Shown here: positions 17,756 to 25,773 of the stretch, in pieces
Layout: each line of letters opens with the position of its first letter
How positions within the stretch are numbered: position 1 is the stretch's first letter
From: CBDBBY01 sp965203795
GTDB lineage: Bacteria; Pseudomonadota; Alphaproteobacteria; Rhodobacterales; Rhodobacteraceae
Direction of reading: 5' to 3'
Length of the DNA stretch: 64,000 nt
Assembly (NCBI GenBank): GCA_965203795.1
Contig: OZ241915.1
Span: forward strand, 1,860,001 to 1,924,000
Translations under genes and position numbers: made by a program
Notes under the pieces: model-generated
What the model saw: only the letters and a program-made list of their open reading frames with translations
What the model was told of the DNA's origin: nothing
The model's database searches: none

Positions 17756-19407
17756 TGCCAGCCGCTCCTTCTATTTCCCGCCTTCAAGTGATGTGGAATC
17801 GCCTGCTGTCCGTCGTGGAGGAGCAAGGGCAGACGCTGATCCGGGCGGCGTTCAGCCCGATCGTCAGGGAGTGCGGCGACATATCCGCGGGCATCTTCGA
17901 CCGGCGCGGCCGGATGCTCGCCCAGGCGGTCACGGGCACGCCCGGCCATATCAACACGATGGCCGAAGCAGTGATCCACCTCATAGATCGGTTTCCCAGC
18001 CAGCAGATGCGTCCCGGCGACATCTACATGACCAACGATCCTTGGCTGGCGTCCGGGCATCTCAACGATTTCCTTCTCATGATGCCGGCGTTCCGGCGCG
18101 GCCGCGTGGCGGGATATACCGCCTGCACGTCGCACCTCGTCGATCTTGGAGGACTCGGGATGGGGCCGGAAGGAAGCGACGTCTTCGACGAGGGTCTGGC
18201 TCTGCCGCCCTGCCAGCTCGTCGCCGAAGGCGCTCCGAACCAGCTCCTCCTCGACATCATCAAGGCGAATTCCCGCGAGCCGGTAGCGAATGAAGGGGAC
18301 ATCTACGCTCTGATCGCGTGCTGCGAGGCGGGCGCGAGGAATCTTGTCCGCATGATGGACGAATTCGGCCTCGACGATTTGGACCCACTAGCAGAGTATA
18401 TCATTGAGACTTCCCGCAACGGCACTCTGGACGCGATCGCAGACGTGCCGAAGGGCCGGTTCGAGAACTCGCTGACGCTCGACGGGTACGAATGCGAAAT
18501 CACGCTGCGGGCCGCGCTCACGGTTTCCGATTCCGGGATGCATGTGGACTTCGCCGGCACGTCCGGATGCTCGAAGAAGGGAATCAACGTCCCGCTCAAC
18601 TACGCCGCCGCGTACACGGTGTTCGCCCTGCGCTGCATCGTCGGATCCGACATCCCGAACAACGCGGGTTCGCTGTCGCCGTTCACGGTCGGAGGGCCCG
18701 CAGGCTGCATACTCAACGCGCCGCGACCGGCGCCGGTGGCGATGCGGCACACGATCGGTCAGATGACGCCCGATCTGGTGCTCGGATGCCTGCATCAAGC
18801 CCTTCCGGACCAAGTGCCCGCGGAGGGCGCATCGTGCATGTACGACCTGCCGATGCGGCACGTCCCGGAGGCGGCCCAAACCGGCGGGAGGGAATTCGCG
18901 ATCGAGCCGGTTCACAACGGCGGAACAGGAGCGCGCCCGCGTTCCGACGGGCTTTCCGCAACCGCGTATCCGTCAGGCGTGTTCGGTTCCCAAGTAGAAA
19001 TCACCGAGTCGGTCGCGCCCGTGGTCGTTTGGAAGCGCGAACTGCGGCCGGACTCCGGCGGCCCTGGAAGATTCAGAGGCGGGCTGGGGCAGCGGATCGA
19101 ACTTTCGCCAGCGGACGGGCATCCCCTCCTTCTGTTCCTCTCGGTCGAGCGGGTCAGGAATCCGGCGAAGGGCCGCTCGGGCGGGCTGCCCGGCGCGACG
19201 GGGCGCGTCAGGATCACAGGGCGGGAAGGCGACATGCCAGGCAAGGGCCAATTGCGCTTGGAGCCGGGCGAAACCCTGATCTTCGAAACGCCGGGCGGAG
19301 GCGGCTATGGCGATCCGGCGGAGCGGTCCCGCGACGCGCTCACCTCCGACCTGCGCAAAGGGCTCGTTACGGAGAATGGAGCGCAGCCGTATGGAGGCAA
19401 GCCATGA
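17755..19407 (+). CDS. hyuB: Hydantoinase/oxoprolinase subunit B (HyuB family)
   Basis: This is the partner subunit of HyuA; the two act together to hydrolyse cyclic amides with ATP. It shows the HyuB opening (QVMWNRLLSVVEEQGQTLIR, then AAFSPIVRECGDIS), GHLNDFLLMMPAF, and the late glycine-rich block GETLIFETPGGGGYGDP. Length 550 is normal. The ATG overlaps the hyuA stop by one base (TGATG); an in-frame GTG at 17752 is an alternative. The next gene starts within its last codons. Confidence 0.92.
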   Translation: MPAAPSISRLQVMWNRLLSVVEEQGQTLIRAAFSPIVRECGDISAGIFDRRGRMLAQAVTGTPGHINTMAEAVIHLIDRFPSQQMRPGDIYMTNDPWLASGHLNDFLLMMPAFRRGRVAGYTACTSHLVDLGGLGMGPEGSDVFDEGLALPPCQLVAEGAPNQLLLDIIKANSREPVANEGDIYALIACCEAGARNLVRMMDEFGLDDLDPLAEYIIETSRNGTLDAIADVPKGRFENSLTLDGYECEITLRAALTVSDSGMHVDFAGTSGCSKKGINVPLNYAAAYTVFALRCIVGSDIPNNAGSLSPFTVGGPAGCILNAPRPAPVAMRHTIGQMTPDLVLGCLHQALPDQVPAEGASCMYDLPMRHVPEAAQTGGREFAIEPVHNGGTGARPRSDGLSATAYPSGVFGSQVEITESVAPVVVWKRELRPDSGGPGRFRGGLGQRIELSPADGHPLLLFLSVERVRNPAKGRSGGLPGATGRVRITGREGDMPGKGQLRLEPGETLIFETPGGGGYGDPAERSRDALTSDLRKGLVTENGAQPYGGKP

Positions 19408-20474
19408 TCCGGCCTGCAGAAGCCGTTGCCTCCCTTTCCCTTTACGTCGTCCCCGAATTGGAAGCGGACGAAGGCGATGCGACGCTGTCGCGGAACGAAA
19501 GCGCCTTTCGGCCAAGCCCGAATGCGATCGCGGCGGCACGCGACCTCGCTCCCGAAGTCAGAATCTATCCTGATCCGAACTGGACGGAATTGCGCAAAGC
19601 GATCGCCGAGGTGCACAGCCTCGATCAGGAATCGATTCTTTGCGGCATGGGTTCCCTGGAACTGATCGCCTGCCTCGCGCGCGCCTATGCCGCGGCGGGA
19701 GACGATGTGCTGGTGACAGACCATTGCTACGCGTTTGTCGCCACCGCTGCGGCGCAGGCTGGAGCTCGAATCGCGAGGGCACGAGAGATCGACTTCACCG
19801 TGTCAGGGGACAGGATTGCCGCCGCGGTTACGCCTGCAACCCGCATTGCGTTCGTCTGCAATCCGGGCAACCCGACCGGAACCGCGATACCCAATTCCGA
19901 AATCGTCAGGCTTCGAGCGAAGCTGCCGGACGACTTGCTTCTGGTGATCGACCAAGCCTACGGCGAGTTCACGGACGCGAGCGACAGCCCCCTACCCGCT
20001 TTCGACTTGGTCGCCGGCGGCAACACCGTCGTTCTGAGGACGTTTTCGAAAGCTTATGCCCTTGCAGGCGCGCGAGTCGGATGGGGGTACTTTCCGCCCG
20101 CGGTCGGCCGCCAGGTCCGGAAGTTGCTGCTGCCCAACAGCGTCGCGGCAGCATCGCAGGCGATGGCGCTGGCCGCCGTGCGCGACCAAGGCCATATGCG
20201 GCGCACGGTCGAGAAAACCGAGGAACTGCGGGACGGATTCCGCGAGCAGGCCCTGTCGCTGGGAATTGAATCGCCCGCCTCCCGGACGAATTTCGTCCTG
20301 CTCAAATTCCCCGGCGTCGAAGCGGCGGACGCCGCCGACCGCACGCTGAAGGCCGATGGTCTGCGCTTGCGCCGCATGTCTCCAAGCGGCCTGCCCGAGT
20401 GCCTTCGCGCCACCGTCTGCGCGGCACCGGTCATGGGCCGGGCGCTCGGCGCGCTCCGGAAGGCAATGCAATGA
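19404..20474 (+). CDS. PLP-dependent aminotransferase (HisC-like, class I/II)
   Basis: This 356-residue fold-type I aminotransferase is similar in layout to histidinol-phosphate aminotransferase. The cofactor lysine is K216 in TFSKAYALAG. NPGNPTG (153-159) and D183-x-x-Y186 contact PLP, and the carboxy domain ends with an LRATVCAAPVMGRAL stretch in which the usual arginine is placed in LRATV. The start ATG overlaps the hyuB stop (ATGA). An open frame extends far upstream in this register, but it only shadows hyuB. In this operon it probably transaminates an amino acid released by the hydantoinase pair rather than making histidine. Confidence 0.88.
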   Translation: MIRPAEAVASLSLYVVPELEADEGDATLSRNESAFRPSPNAIAAARDLAPEVRIYPDPNWTELRKAIAEVHSLDQESILCGMGSLELIACLARAYAAAGDDVLVTDHCYAFVATAAAQAGARIARAREIDFTVSGDRIAAAVTPATRIAFVCNPGNPTGTAIPNSEIVRLRAKLPDDLLLVIDQAYGEFTDASDSPLPAFDLVAGGNTVVLRTFSKAYALAGARVGWGYFPPAVGRQVRKLLLPNSVAAASQAMALAAVRDQGHMRRTVEKTEELRDGFREQALSLGIESPASRTNFVLLKFPGVEAADAADRTLKADGLRLRRMSPSGLPECLRATVCAAPVMGRALGALRKAMQ

Positions 20475-21211
20475 AGCCAGATCGCGAAACGCCGATCAGG
20501 ATCGGCGTGCTTGTGCCGTTCACGAACACGGTCCTCGAACCCGACATGGTGCGCATGTGCCCGGAGTGCGCGACCGTGCATTTCCAGCGGATGGGCGGCT
20601 ACGACGCGGATGCGATTCCGGGAAGCGAGCAGATGGCGGGCCTGGGCGCATCGGACATCCGCCGCGACCTCGAAATGCTTCTGGGCGCACGGCCCCGCGC
20701 GGTGCTCTACGGCTGCACATCGGCGACGTTGACTCACGGCCCGGAATTCGACGTCCGGCTCGCGGCGGACATCAAGAAGCGATCCGGAGCGCTCGCCCTG
20801 ACGGCGGCGGGCTGCGTTGTCGAAGCGCTCAGGGCGATCGGAGCGGAAAACATCGGATTCACATCGCCGTACGTGGGCGGAATCAACGATCAGGCGGTGG
20901 CTTTCCTGAAGCAGAACGGAATCCGAACCGTCCGCAGGGCGGATGTCGGACGGGCGCTCGACAATTACGAACAGGCCGGGCTTTCCCCCGATGAGATAGC
21001 TGAGCTGGGGCTGCGGGCCGACCACCCCGATGCCCAAGCCATCGTGCTTTCGTGCACCGACATGCGCTCCCTTGATGCGGTCAGCAGAATCGAGGCGGAA
21101 ACCGGCAAACCGGTCGTGTCCTCGAACCAGGCCATGATGTTCTGCTTGTCGCGCCGACTCGGAATCCCGGCAAGCGAACGGGCGCCGGGCCGGCTGTTCG
21201 GATATCTCTGA
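20471..21211 (+). CDS. Asp/Glu racemase superfamily, maleate isomerase/AMDase-like
   Basis: This 246-residue protein is of the aspartate/glutamate racemase fold. It opens IRIGVLVPFTNTVLEPDM, the pattern of maleate cis-trans isomerases and arylmalonate decarboxylases (PxxNTxxExD). Both active-site cysteines of the fold are present: C82 in YGCTSAT and C195 in LSCTDMRS. A racemase/isomerase with two cysteines is therefore expected. It overlaps the aminotransferase stop by four bases and ends the hyuAB operon. It could be a hydantoin- or amino-acid racemase or a maleate-type isomerase; sequence favours the latter group. Confidence 0.85.
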   Translation: MKPDRETPIRIGVLVPFTNTVLEPDMVRMCPECATVHFQRMGGYDADAIPGSEQMAGLGASDIRRDLEMLLGARPRAVLYGCTSATLTHGPEFDVRLAADIKKRSGALALTAAGCVVEALRAIGAENIGFTSPYVGGINDQAVAFLKQNGIRTVRRADVGRALDNYEQAGLSPDEIAELGLRADHPDAQAIVLSCTDMRSLDAVSRIEAETGKPVVSSNQAMMFCLSRRLGIPASERAPGRLFGYL

Positions 21212-21240
21212 ATCTCCGAACGCCCGGGCGATGCTGCGGT

Positions 21241-22206
21241 TCAGTAGCCGCGGTCGGGATCAACCACGTTTTGAAGCGGCTCGCCCGCGCGATAGCGGGC
21301 GAGGTTCCGGGCGAACATCTCGACCGACTTCAGCTCCCAGCCCTCGTAAACCGAAGAGCAATGGGGCGTGACGATCACGTTCTCCAGCTCCCAGAACGGG
21401 CTTTCGGGAGGAAGCGGCTCCGTGTTGAACACGTCGAGCGCGGCGCCTCGTATCCGGCCCGATCGGAGGGCGTCCAGAAGCGGCGATTCGTCGACGACTC
21501 CGCCCCTTGAAACATCCACAAGCACCGTCGACGACTTCATCGCGGCGAACGCGGCGCGGTCGATCAACCCTCTCGTGCTCGGCAGAAGCGGCACGCAGCT
21601 CACGACGAAGTCCGCCCGCTGCCAAAGCCGGGGCAGCGCCTCGGGGCCAAGAACCTCGTCGACATGCGGCGTCGGCTGCGGTCTGGCCCGCACGCCCAGC
21701 GTGCGAAGCCCGAGCGCCTTCGACTTCCTTGCCACGGACTTCCCGGTCCCGCCGAGCCCGAGGATCAGGACAGTGCGCCCCTCGACCGGCTCCATCGATC
21801 CCGCAATCCATTCCCGCCGCGACTTGGCGGCCAGGTAGCCTGGAATTCCTTGGTTGAAATGCAGCATCGCACCCAAGGCGTACTCCGCCATCATGTCGGC
21901 GGCGACGCCGGAGGAGTTCGTGACCGTCAGTCGGCTGGGGTCCCAAGGAGTGAGGTGGTCAGTCCCCGAGCCGCCCACGGAGATCCACTTGAGCGATCTT
22001 TGGGCAAGAACGGCTTCGCGCGGATAGCCCGGCGTTCCGGCGAACCGCACTGAATACACGACTTCCGCCCCCGTCGCTTCGATGGCCGACGGCAGTTCGC
22101 CGTAGGAATTGCATTCGTGGATCTCCAGACCGGCGTAGAATCGCCGGAGGATCGGCAGCATTTCCCCCGTCCGATCGTTGTGAAGAATGACGACGGGAGA
22201 TTTCAT
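21241..22206 (-). CDS. D-2-hydroxyacid dehydrogenase
   Basis: This NAD(P)-dependent reductase of 2-oxoacids has 321 residues. The nucleotide motif is VLILGLGGTGKSVA (G150-L-G-G-T-G155). The catalytic triad is present as Arg in VDVSRGGVVDE, Glu in FNTEPLPPES and His in VTPHCSS. The substrate domain is formed by the first 100 residues and the final 30. It converges on the hyuAB operon with only 29 bases between stops, and is read toward it. It may reduce the 2-oxoacid made by the aminotransferase. Confidence 0.9.
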   Translation of the reverse strand: MKSPVVILHNDRTGEMLPILRRFYAGLEIHECNSYGELPSAIEATGAEVVYSVRFAGTPGYPREAVLAQRSLKWISVGGSGTDHLTPWDPSRLTVTNSSGVAADMMAEYALGAMLHFNQGIPGYLAAKSRREWIAGSMEPVEGRTVLILGLGGTGKSVARKSKALGLRTLGVRARPQPTPHVDEVLGPEALPRLWQRADFVVSCVPLLPSTRGLIDRAAFAAMKSSTVLVDVSRGGVVDESPLLDALRSGRIRGAALDVFNTEPLPPESPFWELENVIVTPHCSSVYEGWELKSVEMFARNLARYRAGEPLQNVVDPDRGY

Positions 22207-22347
22207 CAGGGTCTCCAGTTCGGCGCAGCCGGCCCGTTTCGGCGATTCGCGTGGCCGATCCCGGCACCGCTTCGAATCGGCAATGATCCGGAGGCCGACC
22301 CCGCGCCGCGCAGCAACGAATCGGCAACCCGCAACGCGGTCAGGAAC

Positions 22348-23694
22348 TCAGGGAGCATCGAATATCAGATCGGAGAGGGAGGAGAATCGGCTCCCTTGCT
22401 CGACCAGCGATCGAACCGCGCTGAGAATCGCCCCCGTGCGCTTCCTGCCTACTACCGGCACTGAGAAATCAATGAACTTGTCGCGCAATTCGTGTTCGCT
22501 CATCGGGTTCTCCGGCGCTCCCCGGGCGTGTGTGATTCCGCTCTCCAGTACTCTTCCGCCCTTCAGCCGCAGAGCAACCTCAGCCGTTCTCGACGCAGGA
22601 AACAGCGCGTTGTGCTCTTCGGACTCGGCAACCGAAATCCGCTTCACGACGGACGAAACGACTTCGTCCGACATGCCCTCATCCGACACGTGCTCGGGGC
22701 CGATCCCGCCATGCACGAGCATGGTGGCGACCGCGAAGTGAAGTGAATACTGCGCCTGCGCCGCCGTATCGGGCATGCCGTCGAACAGGCATGCCGCCTC
22801 GCGGAATGTTGCGATTTCGACGCGTTCAATATCCTCAAGGCGGAAGCCGCGGTCTGCAGCCAGCATGCGCACGGCGTCGATCGCCGGATGCGCCCAGCGG
22901 CAGATCGGATAGGGCTTCACGTACTGGTGCTCCATCTGCCAGAACGTTCCCAGATCGGACCAGATTTTGGCGACTTCGTCGCCTTCCACAGTGATCGCGG
23001 GCGCTCCGGTGAAGCCGTTCTCCGCCAGCACCGCCGCGGAAACGCCTGCAAGCGCTCCCCAGCCGGACCCGTCCGAAAGCATCGTCGGGTTCGCGATCTC
23101 GCGCATCATCTGGCTGCGCGGACCGTGGTATTCAGCAATCCCCAGCGCTTGGCGGAGCTTGCTCCGATCCATCGAGCGGATCCTCGCGGCCATCGCCGCC
23201 ACTCCCAAGGCATTCCATGCGCCGGACGTGTGGTAGTCCGAAACCGTGGAATGGAGCGCAAGCCCTGCCCTGCCCGCGATCTCGTAACCGACGACCACGC
23301 ATGCCAGCGCTTCCCGACCGCTCATGTCCTGAACCGTTTCGCTCAGCGAGGCGAAGGACGGCACCACCGCGGCGCCGATGTGGCCCTTGGTCGGGTTGTA
23401 GCCGTCATGTGCGTCCAGATTGTCCGTCTGCGCCGCGCCGGCGTACGCGGCGCCCGCGACGCTCGCCCGCCTTCCGTCGAACAGCATTCGGGATCCAAGC
23501 CCGGAGTCGCCGCAACCAAATACCGCCGCCGCGGTGTCCTTCGCGATCCGCGCCGCTTGCAGGGGCTCCGCGGCTATCGTGACGCCCAGCGTGTCGAGCG
23601 TCATTCTCGCGGCGGCGCGAAGCACGGAGTCGGGAATATCCGATGGGCTTAGCTCAAGCGCGAAATCCGCGACGTTTTCGAATGTTCCGCTCAT
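22348..23694 (-). CDS. MmgE/PrpD family protein
   Basis: Family members are 2-methylcitrate dehydratase or cis-aconitate decarboxylase-like enzymes. The 448-residue sequence shows the all-helical amino domain (AARMTLDTLGVTIAAEPLQA, then DAHDGYNPTKGHIGAAVVPS with the conserved His/Asp) and a mixed lid domain containing KPYPICRWAHPAIDA. Many homologues sit in catabolic clusters of unknown substrate, as here between a 2-hydroxyacid dehydrogenase and a TRAP receptor. The substrate is likely a small hydroxy- or unsaturated di/tricarboxylate. Confidence 0.9.
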   Translation of the reverse strand: MSGTFENVADFALELSPSDIPDSVLRAAARMTLDTLGVTIAAEPLQAARIAKDTAAAVFGCGDSGLGSRMLFDGRRASVAGAAYAGAAQTDNLDAHDGYNPTKGHIGAAVVPSFASLSETVQDMSGREALACVVVGYEIAGRAGLALHSTVSDYHTSGAWNALGVAAMAARIRSMDRSKLRQALGIAEYHGPRSQMMREIANPTMLSDGSGWGALAGVSAAVLAENGFTGAPAITVEGDEVAKIWSDLGTFWQMEHQYVKPYPICRWAHPAIDAVRMLAADRGFRLEDIERVEIATFREAACLFDGMPDTAAQAQYSLHFAVATMLVHGGIGPEHVSDEGMSDEVVSSVVKRISVAESEEHNALFPASRTAEVALRLKGGRVLESGITHARGAPENPMSEHELRDKFIDFSVPVVGRKRTGAILSAVRSLVEQGSRFSSLSDLIFDAP

Positions 23695-23886
23695 GCCGCC
23701 TCGGCTTGATCATGGATCCGGAAGATGGCCAAGAATCGCCTGCGCGCATGAAAGGTCAACCCGCTTGGGCATGCCGCGCCAAAACGCGCGGTTCCGGCGA
23801 GGTCGATCTCGCATCCGAGTCCTGCGGAACCCTTGCCCATCTGATACAAGGGGAGTGCGCACCGGCGCGGCAGCAAGGAGACATCA

Positions 23887-24888
23887 GTGAGACACATGAT
23901 TTCGGCGGCGCTTGCCGCCGCGTTGGCGACTGCGGGCCAAGCCGCCTTCGCAGAATGCGACGATGGCGAAATCGTCATGAAGTTCAGCCACGTAACGAAC
24001 GTGGACCGCCATCCGAAAGGCATCGCCGCGGCGCTCTTCGCCGAGCGGGTCAATGTCGAGCTCGACGGAACGGCCTGCATGCAGGTGTTTCCCAATTCGA
24101 CGCTGCACGATGACGACAAGGTTCTTGAGGCGATGCTGGCCGGCGATGTGCATTTTGCCGCGCCGAGCCTTTCCAATTTCGAGACGATCACGAAGCGCTT
24201 CCGGATCTTCGACCTGCCCTTCCTGTTCAAGAACGCGGAAGCGGTCGAGGCATTCCAGAATTCCGATGCCGGCCGAGCCATGAAGGAAAGCATGGCGGGA
24301 AGCGGCATTCTGGGTCTCGAGTTCTGGCACAACGGATTCAAGCAGATGTCGGCCAACAAGCCGCTCACGGTTCCGAGCGATGCCGAGGGGCTCAAGTTCC
24401 GGGTGCAGGCGTCCGAGGTGCTTGAGGCGCAAATGGCCGCGGTCGGCGCCGTCCCGCACAGGATGCTGTTCGGGGAAGTCTACGAAGCGCTCCGTCAGGG
24501 CGTCGTCGATGGCCAGGAAAACACCTGGTCCAACATTTACGGGCAAAGGTTTTTCGAGGTGCAGGGCGGCGTTACGGAAACGAACCACGGGATAATCGAG
24601 TATTTGGTCGTGACGCCGGCCGCCTGGTGGGAGGCTTTGGACGACGATTTGCGCGTTCGGCTCGCGTCGATTCTTCGCGATGTGACCGTTAGCCGGAACA
24701 GGGAGGCGCGCGCATTGAACGAGGCCAACAAGCGGGCCATCATGGACGAGGGCGGCACAGTGCGGACTCTGACGGATGAGCAAAGAAGCCTCTGGGTCGA
24801 TGCGATGAAGCCGGTCTGGAAGAAATTCGAAGACGATGTCGGACACGATGCGATTGAAGCGGTCCAAGCGATCAACTCAGGTCTCTGA
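23887..24888 (+). CDS. dctP: TRAP transporter substrate-binding protein (DctP family)
   Basis: This periplasmic receptor for a carboxylate has a signal peptide in MRHMISAALAAALATAGQAA with a cleavage site near AFA-E. The body has the DctP features KFSHVTNVDRHPKGIAA, FEVQGGVTETNHGIIEYLVV and VDGQENTWSN, plus the region around LKFRVQASEVLEAQ in which an Arg contacts the ligand carboxylate. Length 333 is normal. No DctQ or DctM membrane subunit is adjacent on either side, so the receptor is an orphan here. GCAAGGAG precedes the start. Confidence 0.9.
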   Translation: MRHMISAALAAALATAGQAAFAECDDGEIVMKFSHVTNVDRHPKGIAAALFAERVNVELDGTACMQVFPNSTLHDDDKVLEAMLAGDVHFAAPSLSNFETITKRFRIFDLPFLFKNAEAVEAFQNSDAGRAMKESMAGSGILGLEFWHNGFKQMSANKPLTVPSDAEGLKFRVQASEVLEAQMAAVGAVPHRMLFGEVYEALRQGVVDGQENTWSNIYGQRFFEVQGGVTETNHGIIEYLVVTPAAWWEALDDDLRVRLASILRDVTVSRNREARALNEANKRAIMDEGGTVRTLTDEQRSLWVDAMKPVWKKFEDDVGHDAIEAVQAINSGL

Positions 24889-24903
24889 TCACGGCAGGCG
24901 AGT

Positions 24904-24941
24904 CCGCCGCTTTGGCGTTCCGAGGCGCCGAAATCCGGCGG
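24904..24941 (+). terminator. Hairpin downstream of dctP
   Basis: An imperfect stem (CCGCCG outer arm paired with CGGCGG; TTTGGCG inner arm paired with CGCCGAAA) lies 15 bases after the dctP stop. A U-rich tail is lacking, so termination is plausible but not proven. Confidence 0.4.
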
Positions 24942-25071
24942 TCGGCGTTTCGTCACCGCGCTTGCCCCGGAAATTCGGCGAACTTAATCTCCGGTTCTGA
25001 CCAAGCGGCTTGATTGAGCGGCCGGCCGAGTCCCGGTCCGGGCCGCGCCGCCAAACCCGGGAGGCGGAAAC

Positions 25072-25752
25072 ATGAAACTCACTTGGTACGGATGGGCGAG
25101 CTTCGCGCTTGAAGCCGAATCCGGCCTGCGCATCGTCACCGACCCGTACGATCCGGCGACATCCGGCTTCAAGCCCTTTCCGGACAAGGCCGACATCGTC
25201 GTCATGTCCAGCGACAACGACGACTTCCACTGCAATGCCCATCTTGTGCCGAAGTCGGATGGCGCGGAAGTCGTGAACGCTCTCGAAGTCGCCCAATCAG
25301 GCGGTTCGCGGATCAGCCATGGAATTGAGATCAAGGCCGTTCAGGCGATGGAGCACGTCGACCACGACCGGCATGACCCTGACCAGAACGGCATGTACCG
25401 GTTCGATGTGGACGGAATCGAGTTCGGGCACATGGGCGATGTCGGCAACCCGCTGACCGGCAACCAGCTCAAGTTTTTCGATGGCGTCGACGTGCTGCTG
25501 GCGCTGGCGGGCGGGTTTCCGGTCGTGGAGCTTGAGGAAGTGAAGCGGATAGCGGACTCGGCCAAGCCAAAATACGTTGTTCCGATGCACTTCCGGACGC
25601 TCTGCTACCGGCAGCGCGAGAGCCACTGGATAACCGAGTTCCTCAAGCATTTCCCCGAGGAGGAGGTGGATTTCGCTTTCTCCAGCTCGATCGAACTGAC
25701 GCCTAGCGACCTTCCGTCAGAAACCCGCGGGCTCGTCCTGGATCACATCTAA
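25072..25752 (+). CDS. Metallo-beta-lactamase-fold protein (UlaG-like), altered metal motif
   Basis: The fold is recognisable from MKLTWYGWASFALEAESGLR, then VTDPYDP, and later FGHMGDVGNPLT and YVVPMHFRTLC, as in UlaG-like hydrolases. The canonical HxHxDH metal motif after the third strand reads SSDNDDFH (VVMSSDNDDFHCN): the first two histidines are replaced by Ser and Asn. The later His/Asp ligands (GHMGD, PMHF) are kept. It may bind one metal or none. It lies 21 bases upstream of the AlbA_2 protein on the same strand, so it could be co-transcribed with the methylase module. Confidence 0.8.
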   Translation: MKLTWYGWASFALEAESGLRIVTDPYDPATSGFKPFPDKADIVVMSSDNDDFHCNAHLVPKSDGAEVVNALEVAQSGGSRISHGIEIKAVQAMEHVDHDRHDPDQNGMYRFDVDGIEFGHMGDVGNPLTGNQLKFFDGVDVLLALAGGFPVVELEEVKRIADSAKPKYVVPMHFRTLCYRQRESHWITEFLKHFPEEEVDFAFSSSIELTPSDLPSETRGLVLDHI

Positions 25753-25773
25753 GCAGGAAAGCCCGAGGCAGCG

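Noticed and set aside
18492..19403. Open frame extending the aminotransferase 300 codons upstream
   Set aside because: This part is arginine-rich and overlaps hyuB; the real start is the coupled ATG at 19404.
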